A DNA stretch of 61,934 nucleotides, taken from assembly GCA_964495465.1 (NCBI GenBank), contig CAZBWE010000002.1, positions 1 to 61,934 on the forward strand. The letters run 5' to 3'. The DNA is from CAZBWE01 sp964495465 (lineage in GTDB: Bacteria; Planctomycetota; Phycisphaerae; Sedimentisphaerales; Anaerobacaceae). Position 1 is the stretch's first letter. Every line of letters starts with the position of its first letter. The notes below the pieces were generated by a model. It was not told where the DNA came from and did no database searches. It saw only the letters and a program-made list of their open reading frames with translations. A program made the translations under genes and the position numbers. Shown here piece after piece: positions 8,210 to 16,730 of this stretch.

Positions 8210-9907
8210 ATGATGAGGAAACAACTAATCATTATAGTATCGATTGCAATATCAATCATTTTGCCGGCACCGAGCCGGTCTATGCAGAATCCCTATATCG
8301 TAAATCCCGCGGGCACAAGCACAACGCCTGCGAGCAGCGCTGCGAGCGGTCTGATTAAAAGCCGCAATCCGATAGACAGCAGCGGCAACCTGGTAATCAC
8401 CGGCAATGTCCGGCGAGGCCAGCACTTTCAAGGACCTGTGCCGTATAGCTCAAGAACGAGCTTCGGAGCTCCACTCGGCTCAACAGGGCTCGATTCATTT
8501 TTGAGAGATTCGGTTAACGCAGAGGATTTAAGGTATAACTCCGGGAAATACACACCCCAGCCATACTATTCGCAGACGGGGACGGTAACAACTTCAACGC
8601 CGGGTCAGCGTAGTGTTTTCAATCCGGCGGCTACAAGGGTTGACAGCCGAGCAATGGCGACAACCGGCCAGAGAACCACAGCACAAGCCAGCGGCGAAAA
8701 CCTGTCTCTGCAAGGTCAATATGCACAGGGCACAAAGGTTCCGGATTACGAATTGAGACCTCTGCGGATTAGCCCGTCGGAACTTGAGAAGCTTATCTCT
8801 GACGGCATTGCCATATCCGGGCGGGCCAGGCGAGTGGCCGACGAGGAAGACCTTGCGCAAATGCAAAGACTGCAACGTGACCTTGAGCAGCTAAGACTCA
8901 GGGCGTCCGATTTGAGACAAAGTCTGATAGTCCGCGACGAATCACTGCGGCCTCTGGATAAATATAAGTCGTCGGCTGAAGAGGCAATACAATTATCAAC
9001 ACCACAAACACTACAGAAGCCGACAGAACGAATGCCGGAACTCAATTTAACAAAACCGCTGCAGGAACAAGACGAAATCGCACTGCGCAAGCAGATAAAG
9101 CAACAACTCGAAAAATTACAAGAAGCCTTAGAGCAAACACCTATTGCGCAAAAGATAAAGGAGATTCAGGAAGCCGAAGGCGATGAAGAGAAATTAACGC
9201 CGAAAAAATCCAATTATGAAAAATACATAACAACCATAAGCAAGGAAAGCGCCCTCGAAGAAACCCACGAGCTATTGAGAAAGAAATTCCCATCGCTGGA
9301 ACAAGATACGGCCAAGAAACTCTCCGCTTTCCCTGAAGCAGAAGAACAAACAGATGTTTCAGGTCCGGCCGAGAGCAGCATATCCCCGCGAGCTCAAAGC
9401 GTATTGAATGAATACAAGACCTTTACCGCTTTTTCAGAAGACAAGTTCGAACAACACATCAGCGATGCCGAAAGCTATCTAAAACAAGGCAAGTACTACT
9501 GGGCTGTTGACGCCTATACGCTGGCATCTTTTTACAAACCTGATGACCCGGCTGCTTATTTCGGCAAGAGTCACGCAATGTTTGCCGCCGGCGAATATAT
9601 CAGCAGCTCGCTGTTTCTTTCCAGAGCGCTGAAGCTCTCACCGGAACTGGCCTGGACAAAAGTTGACTTTGTGACCATATTAGGCGACAAGGAAAAGCTC
9701 GATACAAGGATAACCGATATCGAGGAATGGCTTCAAAGAAGCGGGGCCGCCGACCTGGAATTTCTGCTGGGCTATGTCTATTACCAGACGGGAGATCTCG
9801 ATAAGGCCAAAGCGGCGATAGACTCCGCTTACCAGAAGCAGCCGAATTCTCCGGCTGTGAGCACAGTTAAAGATGCAATCTACGATGCAATGGGCATAGT
9901 AAAGTAG
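8210..9907 (+). CDS. Secreted coiled-coil/TPR protein, unrecognised
   Basis: 565 residues from the ATG at 8210; GTG at 8195 is also open, but AGTGAGG at 8194-8200 fits as ribosome site for the ATG. Signal peptide (LIIIVSIAISIILPAPSRS), a Ser/Thr/Gly/Pro-rich low-complexity region to about residue 190, a coiled-coil-like segment (about 195-340: LAQMQRLQRDLEQLRLRASDL, LRKQIKQQLEKLQEALEQ), then C-terminal tetratricopeptide repeats (about 410-560: AESYLKQGKYYWAVDAYTLA, YYQTGDLDKAKAAIDSAY). Probably an envelope-located scaffold or assembly protein; no enzyme motif seen. A terminator follows at 9957-9990. Confidence 0.75.
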   Translation: MMRKQLIIIVSIAISIILPAPSRSMQNPYIVNPAGTSTTPASSAASGLIKSRNPIDSSGNLVITGNVRRGQHFQGPVPYSSRTSFGAPLGSTGLDSFLRDSVNAEDLRYNSGKYTPQPYYSQTGTVTTSTPGQRSVFNPAATRVDSRAMATTGQRTTAQASGENLSLQGQYAQGTKVPDYELRPLRISPSELEKLISDGIAISGRARRVADEEDLAQMQRLQRDLEQLRLRASDLRQSLIVRDESLRPLDKYKSSAEEAIQLSTPQTLQKPTERMPELNLTKPLQEQDEIALRKQIKQQLEKLQEALEQTPIAQKIKEIQEAEGDEEKLTPKKSNYEKYITTISKESALEETHELLRKKFPSLEQDTAKKLSAFPEAEEQTDVSGPAESSISPRAQSVLNEYKTFTAFSEDKFEQHISDAESYLKQGKYYWAVDAYTLASFYKPDDPAAYFGKSHAMFAAGEYISSSLFLSRALKLSPELAWTKVDFVTILGDKEKLDTRITDIEEWLQRSGAADLEFLLGYVYYQTGDLDKAKAAIDSAYQKQPNSPAVSTVKDAIYDAMGIVK

Positions 9908-9956
9908 CAACAAAGTTGAAAAAAGCTGAAGCCCTGATATATAAATCCGAATTTTC

Positions 9957-9992
9957 AAAACCCCACGTGTAACGTGGGGTTTTTATTTTTGT
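9957..9992 (+). terminator. Intrinsic terminator after the TPR gene
   Basis: Perfect CCCCACGT-gta-ACGTGGGG hairpin followed by TTTTTATTTTT, 50 nt after the stop codon at 9907. Confidence 0.9.
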
Positions 9993-10044
9993 GAGATTGC
10001 TTCACTTCCACCCTCTGCAATAGCAGAGTTCTACAACGGGGCAC

Positions 10045-10205
10045 CGGCCGCTCACAATGTGAAGGCCAACTATGCTCTTTGCTGGCCATATCCTTCGCTT
10101 CCTCCTTCGCTAAAGCTTCGGAGAACAAGCCGCTCAGGATGACAAATAATACTAAGGATGACAAACAACGTTAAGAATGAAAACTCTAACGATAACAAAC
10201 AAATA
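10045..10205. repeat. Degenerate CTTCGCT...CTCAGGATGACA repeat cluster
   Basis: Contains CTTCGCTTCCTCCTTCGCT, CGCTCAGGATGACAAATAA and two further GGATGACAAA/GAATGAAAA units. The same family forms the tandem block at 61725-61934. No gene in 9993-10461 apart from this block, a CAAAATGTAAAATGCAAAA stretch (about 10302-10327) and the hairpin at 10335-10361. Confidence 0.6.
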
Positions 10206-10334
10206 CTCTCAATGGCAACCGACACAGTGCTTGCTATAAGCGACGAAAGCCGGATAATATCTTATTATTTCAAATTGACCCTTGGTCAGTTTGGGAACGC
10301 AAAAATCAAAATGTAAAATGCAAAATTGTCGAAC

Positions 10335-10361
10335 CCAGCACTTAAAGATTTTAAGTGCTGG
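10335..10361. repeat. Perfect 12-bp inverted repeat upstream of dinG
   Basis: CCAGCACTTAAA-GAT-TTTAAGTGCTGG, about 100 nt before the helicase start. It could be an operator or a bidirectional terminator; it is not directly followed by a T run. Confidence 0.6.
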
Positions 10362-10461
10362 ATGGCTGATTTTATTATTGTTTTTATAGTGCATAATACC
10401 TTGTCAAAAGGCGAGTTGCGTTTACGGGTACGAACAAAATGGTCAGTTTGAGTTACTATTA

Positions 10462-12564
10462 ATGATACAAAATAATACGCATTTTGATATAAAGAATGTA
10501 TTTGGGGCGGGGGGGCTTTTGTCGCAATCATATTCTGGTTTTGAGGAGCGGCCGCAGCAGGTGCAGATGGCCTATGCGGTTCAAAAGGGGCTATTGGACG
10601 CCCAGCACCTTGTTGTCGAAGCGGGAACGGGCGTAGGCAAAAGCTTTGCATATCTTGTCCCCGCTATCGGCCTTATCCGCCAGGGAAAAGGCAAAGTCCT
10701 GATAAGCACGTTTACCATCACGCTGCAGGAGCAGCTAATAAATAAAGATATACCATTTTTAACGGATTGTCTGCCATACCATTTCACGGCGGCGCTGGCA
10801 AAAGGCAGGGGCAATTACTTATGCAGGCGCCGGCTGGAATTTGCACTGCGAAGGCAAAGCTTACTATTCGACAAAGGGTCTTCGGAGATTGCGGCGATAC
10901 ACAACTGGGCGACCCGAACGAAAGACGGCTCATTGAGCACGCTCGACTTTGTTCCAAGCGCGACGATATGGGACGCGGTCAACAGTGAGCACGGCAACTG
11001 CCGAGGCAGAAAGTGCAGATATTTCCGCGACTGCTTCTACTGGCGCGCAAGACGAATGCTGGATACCGCCGACATTATTGTTGCCAACCATGCACTGCTT
11101 TTCAGCGACCTTGTTCTCAAAGAGCAGGGCGCCTCGGTGCTGCCCGATTACAGGTATATCATTATCGATGAGGCACAGAATATCGAGCACGTGGCTGAAG
11201 AACACTTCGGGATAGATGTCAGCAATCACAGAATCAGATTTCTGCTCAACGGCCTGTATAATCCGAGGACGCACAAAGGACTGCTGGCCTATACAAAATC
11301 AAACAAGGCGATTGATATGCTGCCCGGCAGTATTGCCGGATTAAACAAGGAGTCGGACAGCTTCTTCAAAAAGGTCCGCAACTGGTATGACAACAATAAA
11401 GACGAGACCAACGGCCGGTGCTATGCAAACTTTGTCGATAACAACCTGTCGGGTCATCTGAACAAGCTGCGGTCGGAACTGAGTAAGATTGCAAAAGATA
11501 CCGAAGATGCGGATGAAAAATTCGAGATTATGCGCTTCGCCGACAGGTGCGCTGTTCTGGCGGAAGAGATTAACTGCTTTATTCTGCAGAAAAGACAAGA
11601 CTATGTCTATTGGGTCGAGGCCAATATGGAAAGAAGGGCGACCATCCGCCTGAAAAGTGCAGCACTCAATGTCGGAGAGGATGTCAAACGATGTTTGTTC
11701 GACAGATACGAATCGGTGATTATGACCAGCGCCACCTTGAGCAGCGGTGCAGCAACCGAAAAAAAAGGGTTCGAGTTCTTTGCACATCGCATAGGGCTGG
11801 AGAATTTCGATGCGATTAAGCTTGGTTCGCCTTTCGATTACGAGAAGCAGGTTACTATTTATATCGAAAAGGACCTGCCGGAGCCGAATGAGCCGGAATT
11901 TATCGATAAGGCAGCAGAGGCCCTGAAAAAATATATTCTGCAAACAAAAGGAAAGGCATTTGTGCTCTTTACCAGCTACGAGATGCTCGGCAATATTGCC
12001 GAGAAGCTGGCTGACTGGCTGACTGACAATGATATCGAACTATTACAACAAGGAGCGGGGCTTGACAGAACGGCGCTGCTGGTGCGTTTCAAGAGTCAAA
12101 ATAAGTTTACCGCAGTGAAATCTGAGGAAAAAATTAACCACGAATTAACACGAACGGACACTAATAAAAGGGTAAATAATGAATTGGTGCAAATTCGTAA
12201 AAATTCGCGGCAAAAATCGGCGGTTTTGTTCGGCACGGATAGTTTCTGGCAGGGGGTGGATGTGCCGGGCGAGGCGCTGAGCAATGTTATTATTGTTCGG
12301 CTGCCGTTTGCGGTGCCGGATAAGCCATTGATTGCGGGGCGGCTTGAACAGATAAAACAGCAGGGTGGAAATCCTTTTTACGATTATCAACTGCCATCAG
12401 CAATTATCAAATTCAAGCAGGGCTTCGGAAGATTGATTCGCAGCAAGAGCGATACAGGCATTATCGTTATTCTTGATTCCCGCATAATCAACAAGCGTTA
12501 TGGCCAGAGATTTTTAGAGGCGATACCGAGATGCAAAATGGAAATCGTCGCTCGTCGCTCGTGA
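10462..12564 (+). CDS. dinG: DinG/XPD-type ATP-dependent DNA helicase
   Basis: 700 residues; superfamily 2 helicase that unwinds DNA 5'-3' and helps resolve damaged or R-loop-containing structures. Motifs: Walker A EAGTGVGKSFAYLVPAI (about 54-70), iron-sulfur cluster cysteines (NYLC, then C, C and C in NCRGRKCRYFRDCFYW near 180-195), DEAH-type box IIIDEAQN (about 235), MTSATL (motif III, about 424), ATP-binding motif VI QGFGRLIRS near 655. Between LVRFKSQNKF and SAVLFGTDSFWQGVD, where homologues are short, about 40 residues (556-596) are encoded by sequence matching dispersed repeat families (AACCACGAATTAACACGAA and AAATTCGTAAAAATTCGCGG). The frame is preserved. No clear ribosome site at the ATG. 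Confidence 0.9.
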   Translation: MIQNNTHFDIKNVFGAGGLLSQSYSGFEERPQQVQMAYAVQKGLLDAQHLVVEAGTGVGKSFAYLVPAIGLIRQGKGKVLISTFTITLQEQLINKDIPFLTDCLPYHFTAALAKGRGNYLCRRRLEFALRRQSLLFDKGSSEIAAIHNWATRTKDGSLSTLDFVPSATIWDAVNSEHGNCRGRKCRYFRDCFYWRARRMLDTADIIVANHALLFSDLVLKEQGASVLPDYRYIIIDEAQNIEHVAEEHFGIDVSNHRIRFLLNGLYNPRTHKGLLAYTKSNKAIDMLPGSIAGLNKESDSFFKKVRNWYDNNKDETNGRCYANFVDNNLSGHLNKLRSELSKIAKDTEDADEKFEIMRFADRCAVLAEEINCFILQKRQDYVYWVEANMERRATIRLKSAALNVGEDVKRCLFDRYESVIMTSATLSSGAATEKKGFEFFAHRIGLENFDAIKLGSPFDYEKQVTIYIEKDLPEPNEPEFIDKAAEALKKYILQTKGKAFVLFTSYEMLGNIAEKLADWLTDNDIELLQQGAGLDRTALLVRFKSQNKFTAVKSEEKINHELTRTDTNKRVNNELVQIRKNSRQKSAVLFGTDSFWQGVDVPGEALSNVIIVRLPFAVPDKPLIAGRLEQIKQQGGNPFYDYQLPSAIIKFKQGFGRLIRSKSDTGIIVILDSRIINKRYGQRFLEAIPRCKMEIVARRS
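12128..12222. repeat. In-frame repeat insert within dinG
   Basis: Carries AACCACGAATTAACACGAACGG and, inverted further on, AAATTCGTAAAAATTCGCGG, the pattern of AACCACG/AACACGAA intergenic repeats. It adds about 32-40 hydrophilic residues between the last two helicase motifs. Confidence 0.6.
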
Positions 12565-12572
12565 CACGAAAA

Positions 12573-13448
12573 TCATTTCCTATGTTTTCTAAAACACAGA
12601 GCTCCGAGGCCGAGCAGCAAAATCGTGGCCGGCTCAGGTACGAGGACGATTCTGGCATCGTTGCCAATAAGAAATAAACAATTGATTGGTTCGCCGCTTG
12701 ATAGTGTTCCGGTCAGGTACCTGAAAGGTTCGTGGTAGTAACTGCCGCCAAAAATACTTGCGAGTTCTCCGTAGCCAACGCTTTGGCCATCGACCGCAAA
12801 ATCAGAACCAAAGATTTGTATCTTACTCTCACTGAGTAGTGTCAAATCACCTATTTCGCCTCCGGAGATATTTACTTGGCTGTTATCATAGGTGTAAAAA
12901 AGATAATTGCCTATCTCCCCGCCGGAGATATTTACATGGCTGGATTCCCAGCAAGCAAGGCGGACTGTTACACCACCGGAGATATTTAACTGGCTGGAAT
13001 CGTAGGTATTAAGGTAGTGGCTTATTGAGCCGCAAGAGATATCTACTTGGCTGGATTGGTAGCACTCAAGGTTATTATATATTTCACCGCCGGAGATATT
13101 CACATGGCTGGAACCAAGACTGCCAAGAATGTTTATCGACCCGCCGGAGATATCTACTTGGCTGAAATCGTAGCTGGAGAGAACAAATATGCTACCGCCG
13201 GAGACATTTATCCTGCTGTGTTCATATCCACGAAGGTAATACGGGTCGTCTATGCTTCCACCATCTTGCCAGTTTACTGTGGTGTGCATCCACGGTGCAC
13301 CCAAGTCCACCCAGACATTATCCTCTATGGCGTAGTCGATGTCGTGGGTCAGGCCGTCTTTGAACTCGACTACCCCCAGTGCGGGGCAGGCGCACATAAA
13401 CAACACTACTACAGTTAACCAAATTGTTCTTACATTTTTCATTTTCAT
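12573..13448 (-). CDS. PEP-CTERM protein with SSxVNISGG repeats
   Basis: 291 residues. Signal peptide (IWLTVVVLFMCACPALG), then about eight imperfect repeats of roughly 14-21 residues with the core S-S/N-x-V-N/D-I-S-G-G-x-I (residues ~80-200), which would stack as a right-handed beta-helix or solenoid. The C-terminus is VPEPAT, hydrophobic ILLLGLGALCF and basic RKHRK, an exosortase sorting signal. Ribosome site GAGGAGGAATG. Convergent with dinG (8 nt between the genes). Promoter at 13607-13634. Likely surface-exposed; ligand unknown. Confidence 0.85.
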   Translation of the reverse strand: MKMKNVRTIWLTVVVLFMCACPALGVVEFKDGLTHDIDYAIEDNVWVDLGAPWMHTTVNWQDGGSIDDPYYLRGYEHSRINVSGGSIFVLSSYDFSQVDISGGSINILGSLGSSHVNISGGEIYNNLECYQSSQVDISCGSISHYLNTYDSSQLNISGGVTVRLACWESSHVNISGGEIGNYLFYTYDNSQVNISGGEIGDLTLLSESKIQIFGSDFAVDGQSVGYGELASIFGGSYYHEPFRYLTGTLSSGEPINCLFLIGNDARIVLVPEPATILLLGLGALCFRKHRK

Positions 13449-13606
13449 TCCTCCTCAAAAAATTGGTATTTATTTGTTTTTTTAACTTTTTCTGCCCTTA
13501 CACAATGGCAGTCACGATACAAACTTAGACTGAAAGCGCAACATCCATGCAGGAAATAACGAAATGCCACTCCTCTTAAAGAGCAATTTCCTCAAATCTT
13601 AAACTT

Positions 13607-13634
13607 ATTATAGGAAGTCTGTAATGAAAGTCAA
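13607..13634 (-). promoter_or_regulatory. Consensus sigma-70-type promoter of the 12573-13448 gene
   Basis: Minus strand TTGACT (13629-13634), 16-nt spacer, TATAAT (13607-13612). It predicts a leader of about 150 nt. Confidence 0.7.
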
Positions 13635-13651
13635 GTGAAACTTCCGGGAAT

Positions 13652-13740
13652 CGGTAACTGGTTATTGGTGAGTGGTAATTTGTGAGTCCGCACGGGGAGG
13701 ATTTAACCAGTTACCATTTAACTATTCACCATATTTACGA
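13652..13740. repeat. TAACTGGTTA-type repeat remnant between dnaA and the PEP-CTERM gene
   Basis: Contains GTAACTGGTTATTGGTGAG and, as the inverse complement, TTAACCAGTTACCATTTAAC. Same family as 32064-32160 and the insert in mnmE at 26722-26812. Confidence 0.6.
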
Positions 13741-13756
13741 GCATTAACTAGCGAGT

Positions 13757-15241
13757 TTATATGCTTGCTTCGAGCTGTGCGAGGACGGTTTTTGCCTTTG
13801 CGATTTTGTTGCCGGTTGGGCCTTGCCAGTGAATCTCGGCGTCCCGCGCAACCATATCCTCGACCTTTCTGCAGGCCAAAAGGACGGTGGCGTGGTTTTT
13901 ATTGCCCATAAATCTGCCAACCTCCGAGGACGACATCTTTGTGTGCTTCCTTGTCAGATACATACTGAAATGCCGGGCAAGGGCAACGGTCCTGTCCTTC
14001 TTGGATGAGTGTATATTGGCAGGCGTCAGTCCGAAATACGTGGCAACGGCTGATTCGATATCGGATATGTGCACAATCGGGTCGGTCCTGGCAAGGTGTT
14101 CAGCCAGAACCGCCTGGGCCATAGAGATCCCGATTTTCTCATTCTGCAAAGCTGAAAATGCAATCAATTTCAGAAGAGCACCCTCCAGCTCCCGCACGTT
14201 GGTCCGCAGGTTCTCGGCGATGTATCTTACCACGTTCTCAGGAATTTGCTTTTGAGCGGGGCTTTTGGAAGCTGAGCCGGAGCTCGACCGCATTATATTC
14301 TCGGCGTATTGCCTGCATATTTCGCAGCGGGTATGGAAATCGGGATTGCCAATCTTAACAACCATACCGGAGATGAAGCGGTTGACCAGCTTCTCGGAGA
14401 GCTGGCCTATCATCTTCGGATGCGCATCGGAGACGAGAACAACCTGCTTGCCCGCCAGGTTAATAGAATTAAATGTATGCAGGAATTCCTCCTGAGTTGA
14501 GGGCTTGCTTGCCAAGAAGTGGATGTCGTCGATAGCCAGCAAATCGGTTTGTCGCATTTTGCGTCGAAATTGTTCGAGCTTCTTTATCTTCAGGGCAAGG
14601 ATGAACTGATTTGCGAAGTCCTCAGCAGACAGATACAGCCAGTTAGTCTGGGGCCGATGCTTCGAGACGGCGTTGCAAATACCCTGCAGCAGATGCGTCT
14701 TGCCGAGGCCGTATCCGCCGTGAATAAAAAGCGGATTGAAGGGACTCTTTTCCTCATTTACGACGGCCTTTGCCGCGTTGTAAGCCAGCTCATTCGACTG
14801 GCCTACCACAAATGTATCCAACGAAAGCTTCAGCCGTTTCCGCGGAGGCCCATCGGCGCCGGTCGTATCGCCCCTGCGACTGCGGTCAAGAACAGAACGG
14901 TTGTGGGCCTTTGTAACGTGCTGCGCCTGTGAGTCAAGCTGGCTTCTTCTTTGCTGACCCGAAAGTTCGGGGTCGATGGTGAAAGTAATCTTTCGCCCGG
15001 CCCCGGTAATCTCCCGCACCGCCTGGTTTATATCGCCTGCAAAGTGATTCTCAATCCAGCTCGCAATAAAAAGATTCGGCACACCGACTTTAAGATAATC
15101 ACCGGCAAGGGTAAACCTGGTCGAATTTTTAAACCAGATATGAAACTTCTGCGGGCCAACTTTCCTCGCAAGAGCTTCGTTGATAGCAATTATTTGCGCA
15201 TCCTGCGAGCGGGGCTTATCATCCGTGACTATACCCTGCAT
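13757..15241 (-). CDS. dnaA: Chromosomal replication initiator DnaA
   Basis: 494 residues, normal family length. Binds DnaA boxes and opens the origin. Domain I (about 1-85, FHIWFKNSTRFTLAGDYLKVGV), basic variable linker (about 100-145), AAA+ domain with Walker A GGYGLGKTH, Walker B LLAIDDIHFL, sensor SDAHPK and the arginine-rich LVNRFISGM region, and C-terminal DNA-binding domain with the signature KMSSSEVGRFMGNKNHATVL. Ribosome site AGGAG precedes the ATG by 8 nt. It is not followed by dnaN/gyrB. The region upstream carries DnaA boxes, so autoregulation or an origin is possible; yidC and mnmE, which often sit near dnaA, are about 8-10 kb away. Confidence 0.96.
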   Translation of the reverse strand: MQGIVTDDKPRSQDAQIIAINEALARKVGPQKFHIWFKNSTRFTLAGDYLKVGVPNLFIASWIENHFAGDINQAVREITGAGRKITFTIDPELSGQQRRSQLDSQAQHVTKAHNRSVLDRSRRGDTTGADGPPRKRLKLSLDTFVVGQSNELAYNAAKAVVNEEKSPFNPLFIHGGYGLGKTHLLQGICNAVSKHRPQTNWLYLSAEDFANQFILALKIKKLEQFRRKMRQTDLLAIDDIHFLASKPSTQEEFLHTFNSINLAGKQVVLVSDAHPKMIGQLSEKLVNRFISGMVVKIGNPDFHTRCEICRQYAENIMRSSSGSASKSPAQKQIPENVVRYIAENLRTNVRELEGALLKLIAFSALQNEKIGISMAQAVLAEHLARTDPIVHISDIESAVATYFGLTPANIHSSKKDRTVALARHFSMYLTRKHTKMSSSEVGRFMGNKNHATVLLACRKVEDMVARDAEIHWQGPTGNKIAKAKTVLAQLEASI

Positions 15242-15348
15242 TTTTACTTCTCCTGATTCTCAAAGGTTGATTATGCTCTTTCGATACACGACAAATAGCA
15301 AGTATCAAACATAAATCATCCGGTATCAAGCCAAATTTGGCAGATTTT

Positions 15349-15458
15349 TTATCCACACAGTGGATACTACTGTCTCTACCAGTCTTGCGCAAAAAAAAAA
15401 TTTATTCTCAACAGGTTTTGCACATCATAAGCTCGCATTGTGGAAAAGCTGTGGATTC
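15349..15458. promoter_or_regulatory. DnaA-box cluster upstream of dnaA (possible oriC or autoregulatory site)
   Basis: A perfect box TTATCCACA at 15349-15357 (plus strand), forming with CAGTGGATA (15358-15366) the inverted repeat TATCCAC-ACA-GTGGATA; plus TGTGGAAAA at 15439-15447 and TGTGGATTC at 15450-15458 on the opposite strand. An A/T tract (15391-15406) lies between the pairs. Four boxes in 110 nt directly upstream of dnaA are a typical origin/autoregulation layout. Confidence 0.65.
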
Positions 15459-15467
15459 GACCCGTAT

Positions 15468-16730
15468 TTAAGTATATCTCAGCCAGCGGATGATTTCTCG
15501 CAGACCCGGCTTTTTTCCATACATCAGTATCCCCGTTCGGAACACCCTTGCAGTAACCCACATCACGGCCAGCACAGATAAAGCCAGCACGGCCATCGTT
15601 GCAAGTATCTCAAACAGCGGCACATCCGAGCTTGAAGAAATCCGCAAAATCATAATCATTGGAGTCAAAAACGGGAAAAATGACGCAGCCGTCACCAAGG
15701 CCGAGTCCGGCTGCTCCACAAAAAGAGGCCAGGCCATAATCGGCAAAATAAAGAGAAAAGAAATCGGCATCATCATACTCTGGGCCTCTTTAATTGTATT
15801 ACAGACCGAGCCGATGGCGGCGAGGATGGAACTGAACAACAGAAAACCAAGCACATAATAGACCGCAAAACACAGCAGCAGCTTCACGGGAACCCTGACA
15901 TCCAACCCCTGCCAGTTGGCGGTTGCATAGGCGGCGGCGCCCCACAGTGACATCACCGTCAGGCCGACAGCGGCAACTCCCAGTATCTTGCCGGTCATCA
16001 ATTGAAACGGACTTACCGCAGACAAAAGCACCTCTATAATGCGGGAAGACTTCTCCTCGATAATACTGGTAAGCATCTGCTGGCCGTTGGCGAAGATTCC
16101 CATAAACATAAGGAACATAAAGAAAAAAGGAACCATCGCTTTGATGATTTGTTCGCCCTGCCTTCTTTGCTTTTCGTCCGAGGCCAGAGAGATGTCAACG
16201 CGCTCGACCGGCACACGCCGGCGAAGCTTGTCCAGCAGCTCGCGAGAAACATCGCTCAACCTGCAGCGCCGGTTGACAACGGCACGATTGAGCACATTCT
16301 CGACTGTTGAGACAAGGTCGAGGTCCGACATCTTCGAGCCGCTGGTGTAGGAGATAATCCTGCCGGCACCTTCGATACTGTCTTTGTCGAGGACAAAATA
16401 CGCATCCAGCCGGCCGTTGCGAACCTTTTCCTTGGCAGCTTCGCCCGCATTTTCGTCGGCGTGAAGCTCCTGAAGCAAAATCTGTTTTTCCGAATGCGAT
16501 TCGTTGTATTCGTCGAACGATGCCTCAATCTCATCCGAAAGCTCTTTCGATAAATCCGCAACTTCAATCCTTCTCGGCGGACGCGGGCCTGATATGCTTT
16601 GGGAGACATAGCCGTTGATTATGACAATTGCACCAATTATAACCGGCGTCATTAACAAGCCGATGATAAACGCCTTGGTCTTGACGGTCTCAATATATTC
16701 ACGGTGGGCAATCTTAAGAATCTTCTGCAT
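15468..16730 (-). CDS. ABC-2 type transporter permease (NatB-like)
   Basis: 420 residues from the ATG at 16730, chosen because GGAG lies 6 nt upstream and the start overlaps the end of the ATPase gene by 17 nt. One N-terminal membrane helix (AFIIGLLMTPVIIGAIVII), a large extracytoplasmic domain (about 45-200), then five or six helices (FFFMFLMFMGIFANGQQML, ILGVAAVGLTVMSLWGAAAYA, LLLCFAVYYVLGFLLFSSILAAIGS, MMMPISFLFILPIMAWPLF). The motif SSRIIEVLLSAVSPFQLMTGKILG is typical of the NatB/YhaP group. It forms an exporter with the ATPase encoded just upstream; substrate unknown (sodium, antibiotics or lipids in relatives). Confidence 0.88.
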   Translation of the reverse strand: MQKILKIAHREYIETVKTKAFIIGLLMTPVIIGAIVIINGYVSQSISGPRPPRRIEVADLSKELSDEIEASFDEYNESHSEKQILLQELHADENAGEAAKEKVRNGRLDAYFVLDKDSIEGAGRIISYTSGSKMSDLDLVSTVENVLNRAVVNRRCRLSDVSRELLDKLRRRVPVERVDISLASDEKQRRQGEQIIKAMVPFFFMFLMFMGIFANGQQMLTSIIEEKSSRIIEVLLSAVSPFQLMTGKILGVAAVGLTVMSLWGAAAYATANWQGLDVRVPVKLLLCFAVYYVLGFLLFSSILAAIGSVCNTIKEAQSMMMPISFLFILPIMAWPLFVEQPDSALVTAASFFPFLTPMIMILRISSSSDVPLFEILATMAVLALSVLAVMWVTARVFRTGILMYGKKPGLREIIRWLRYT

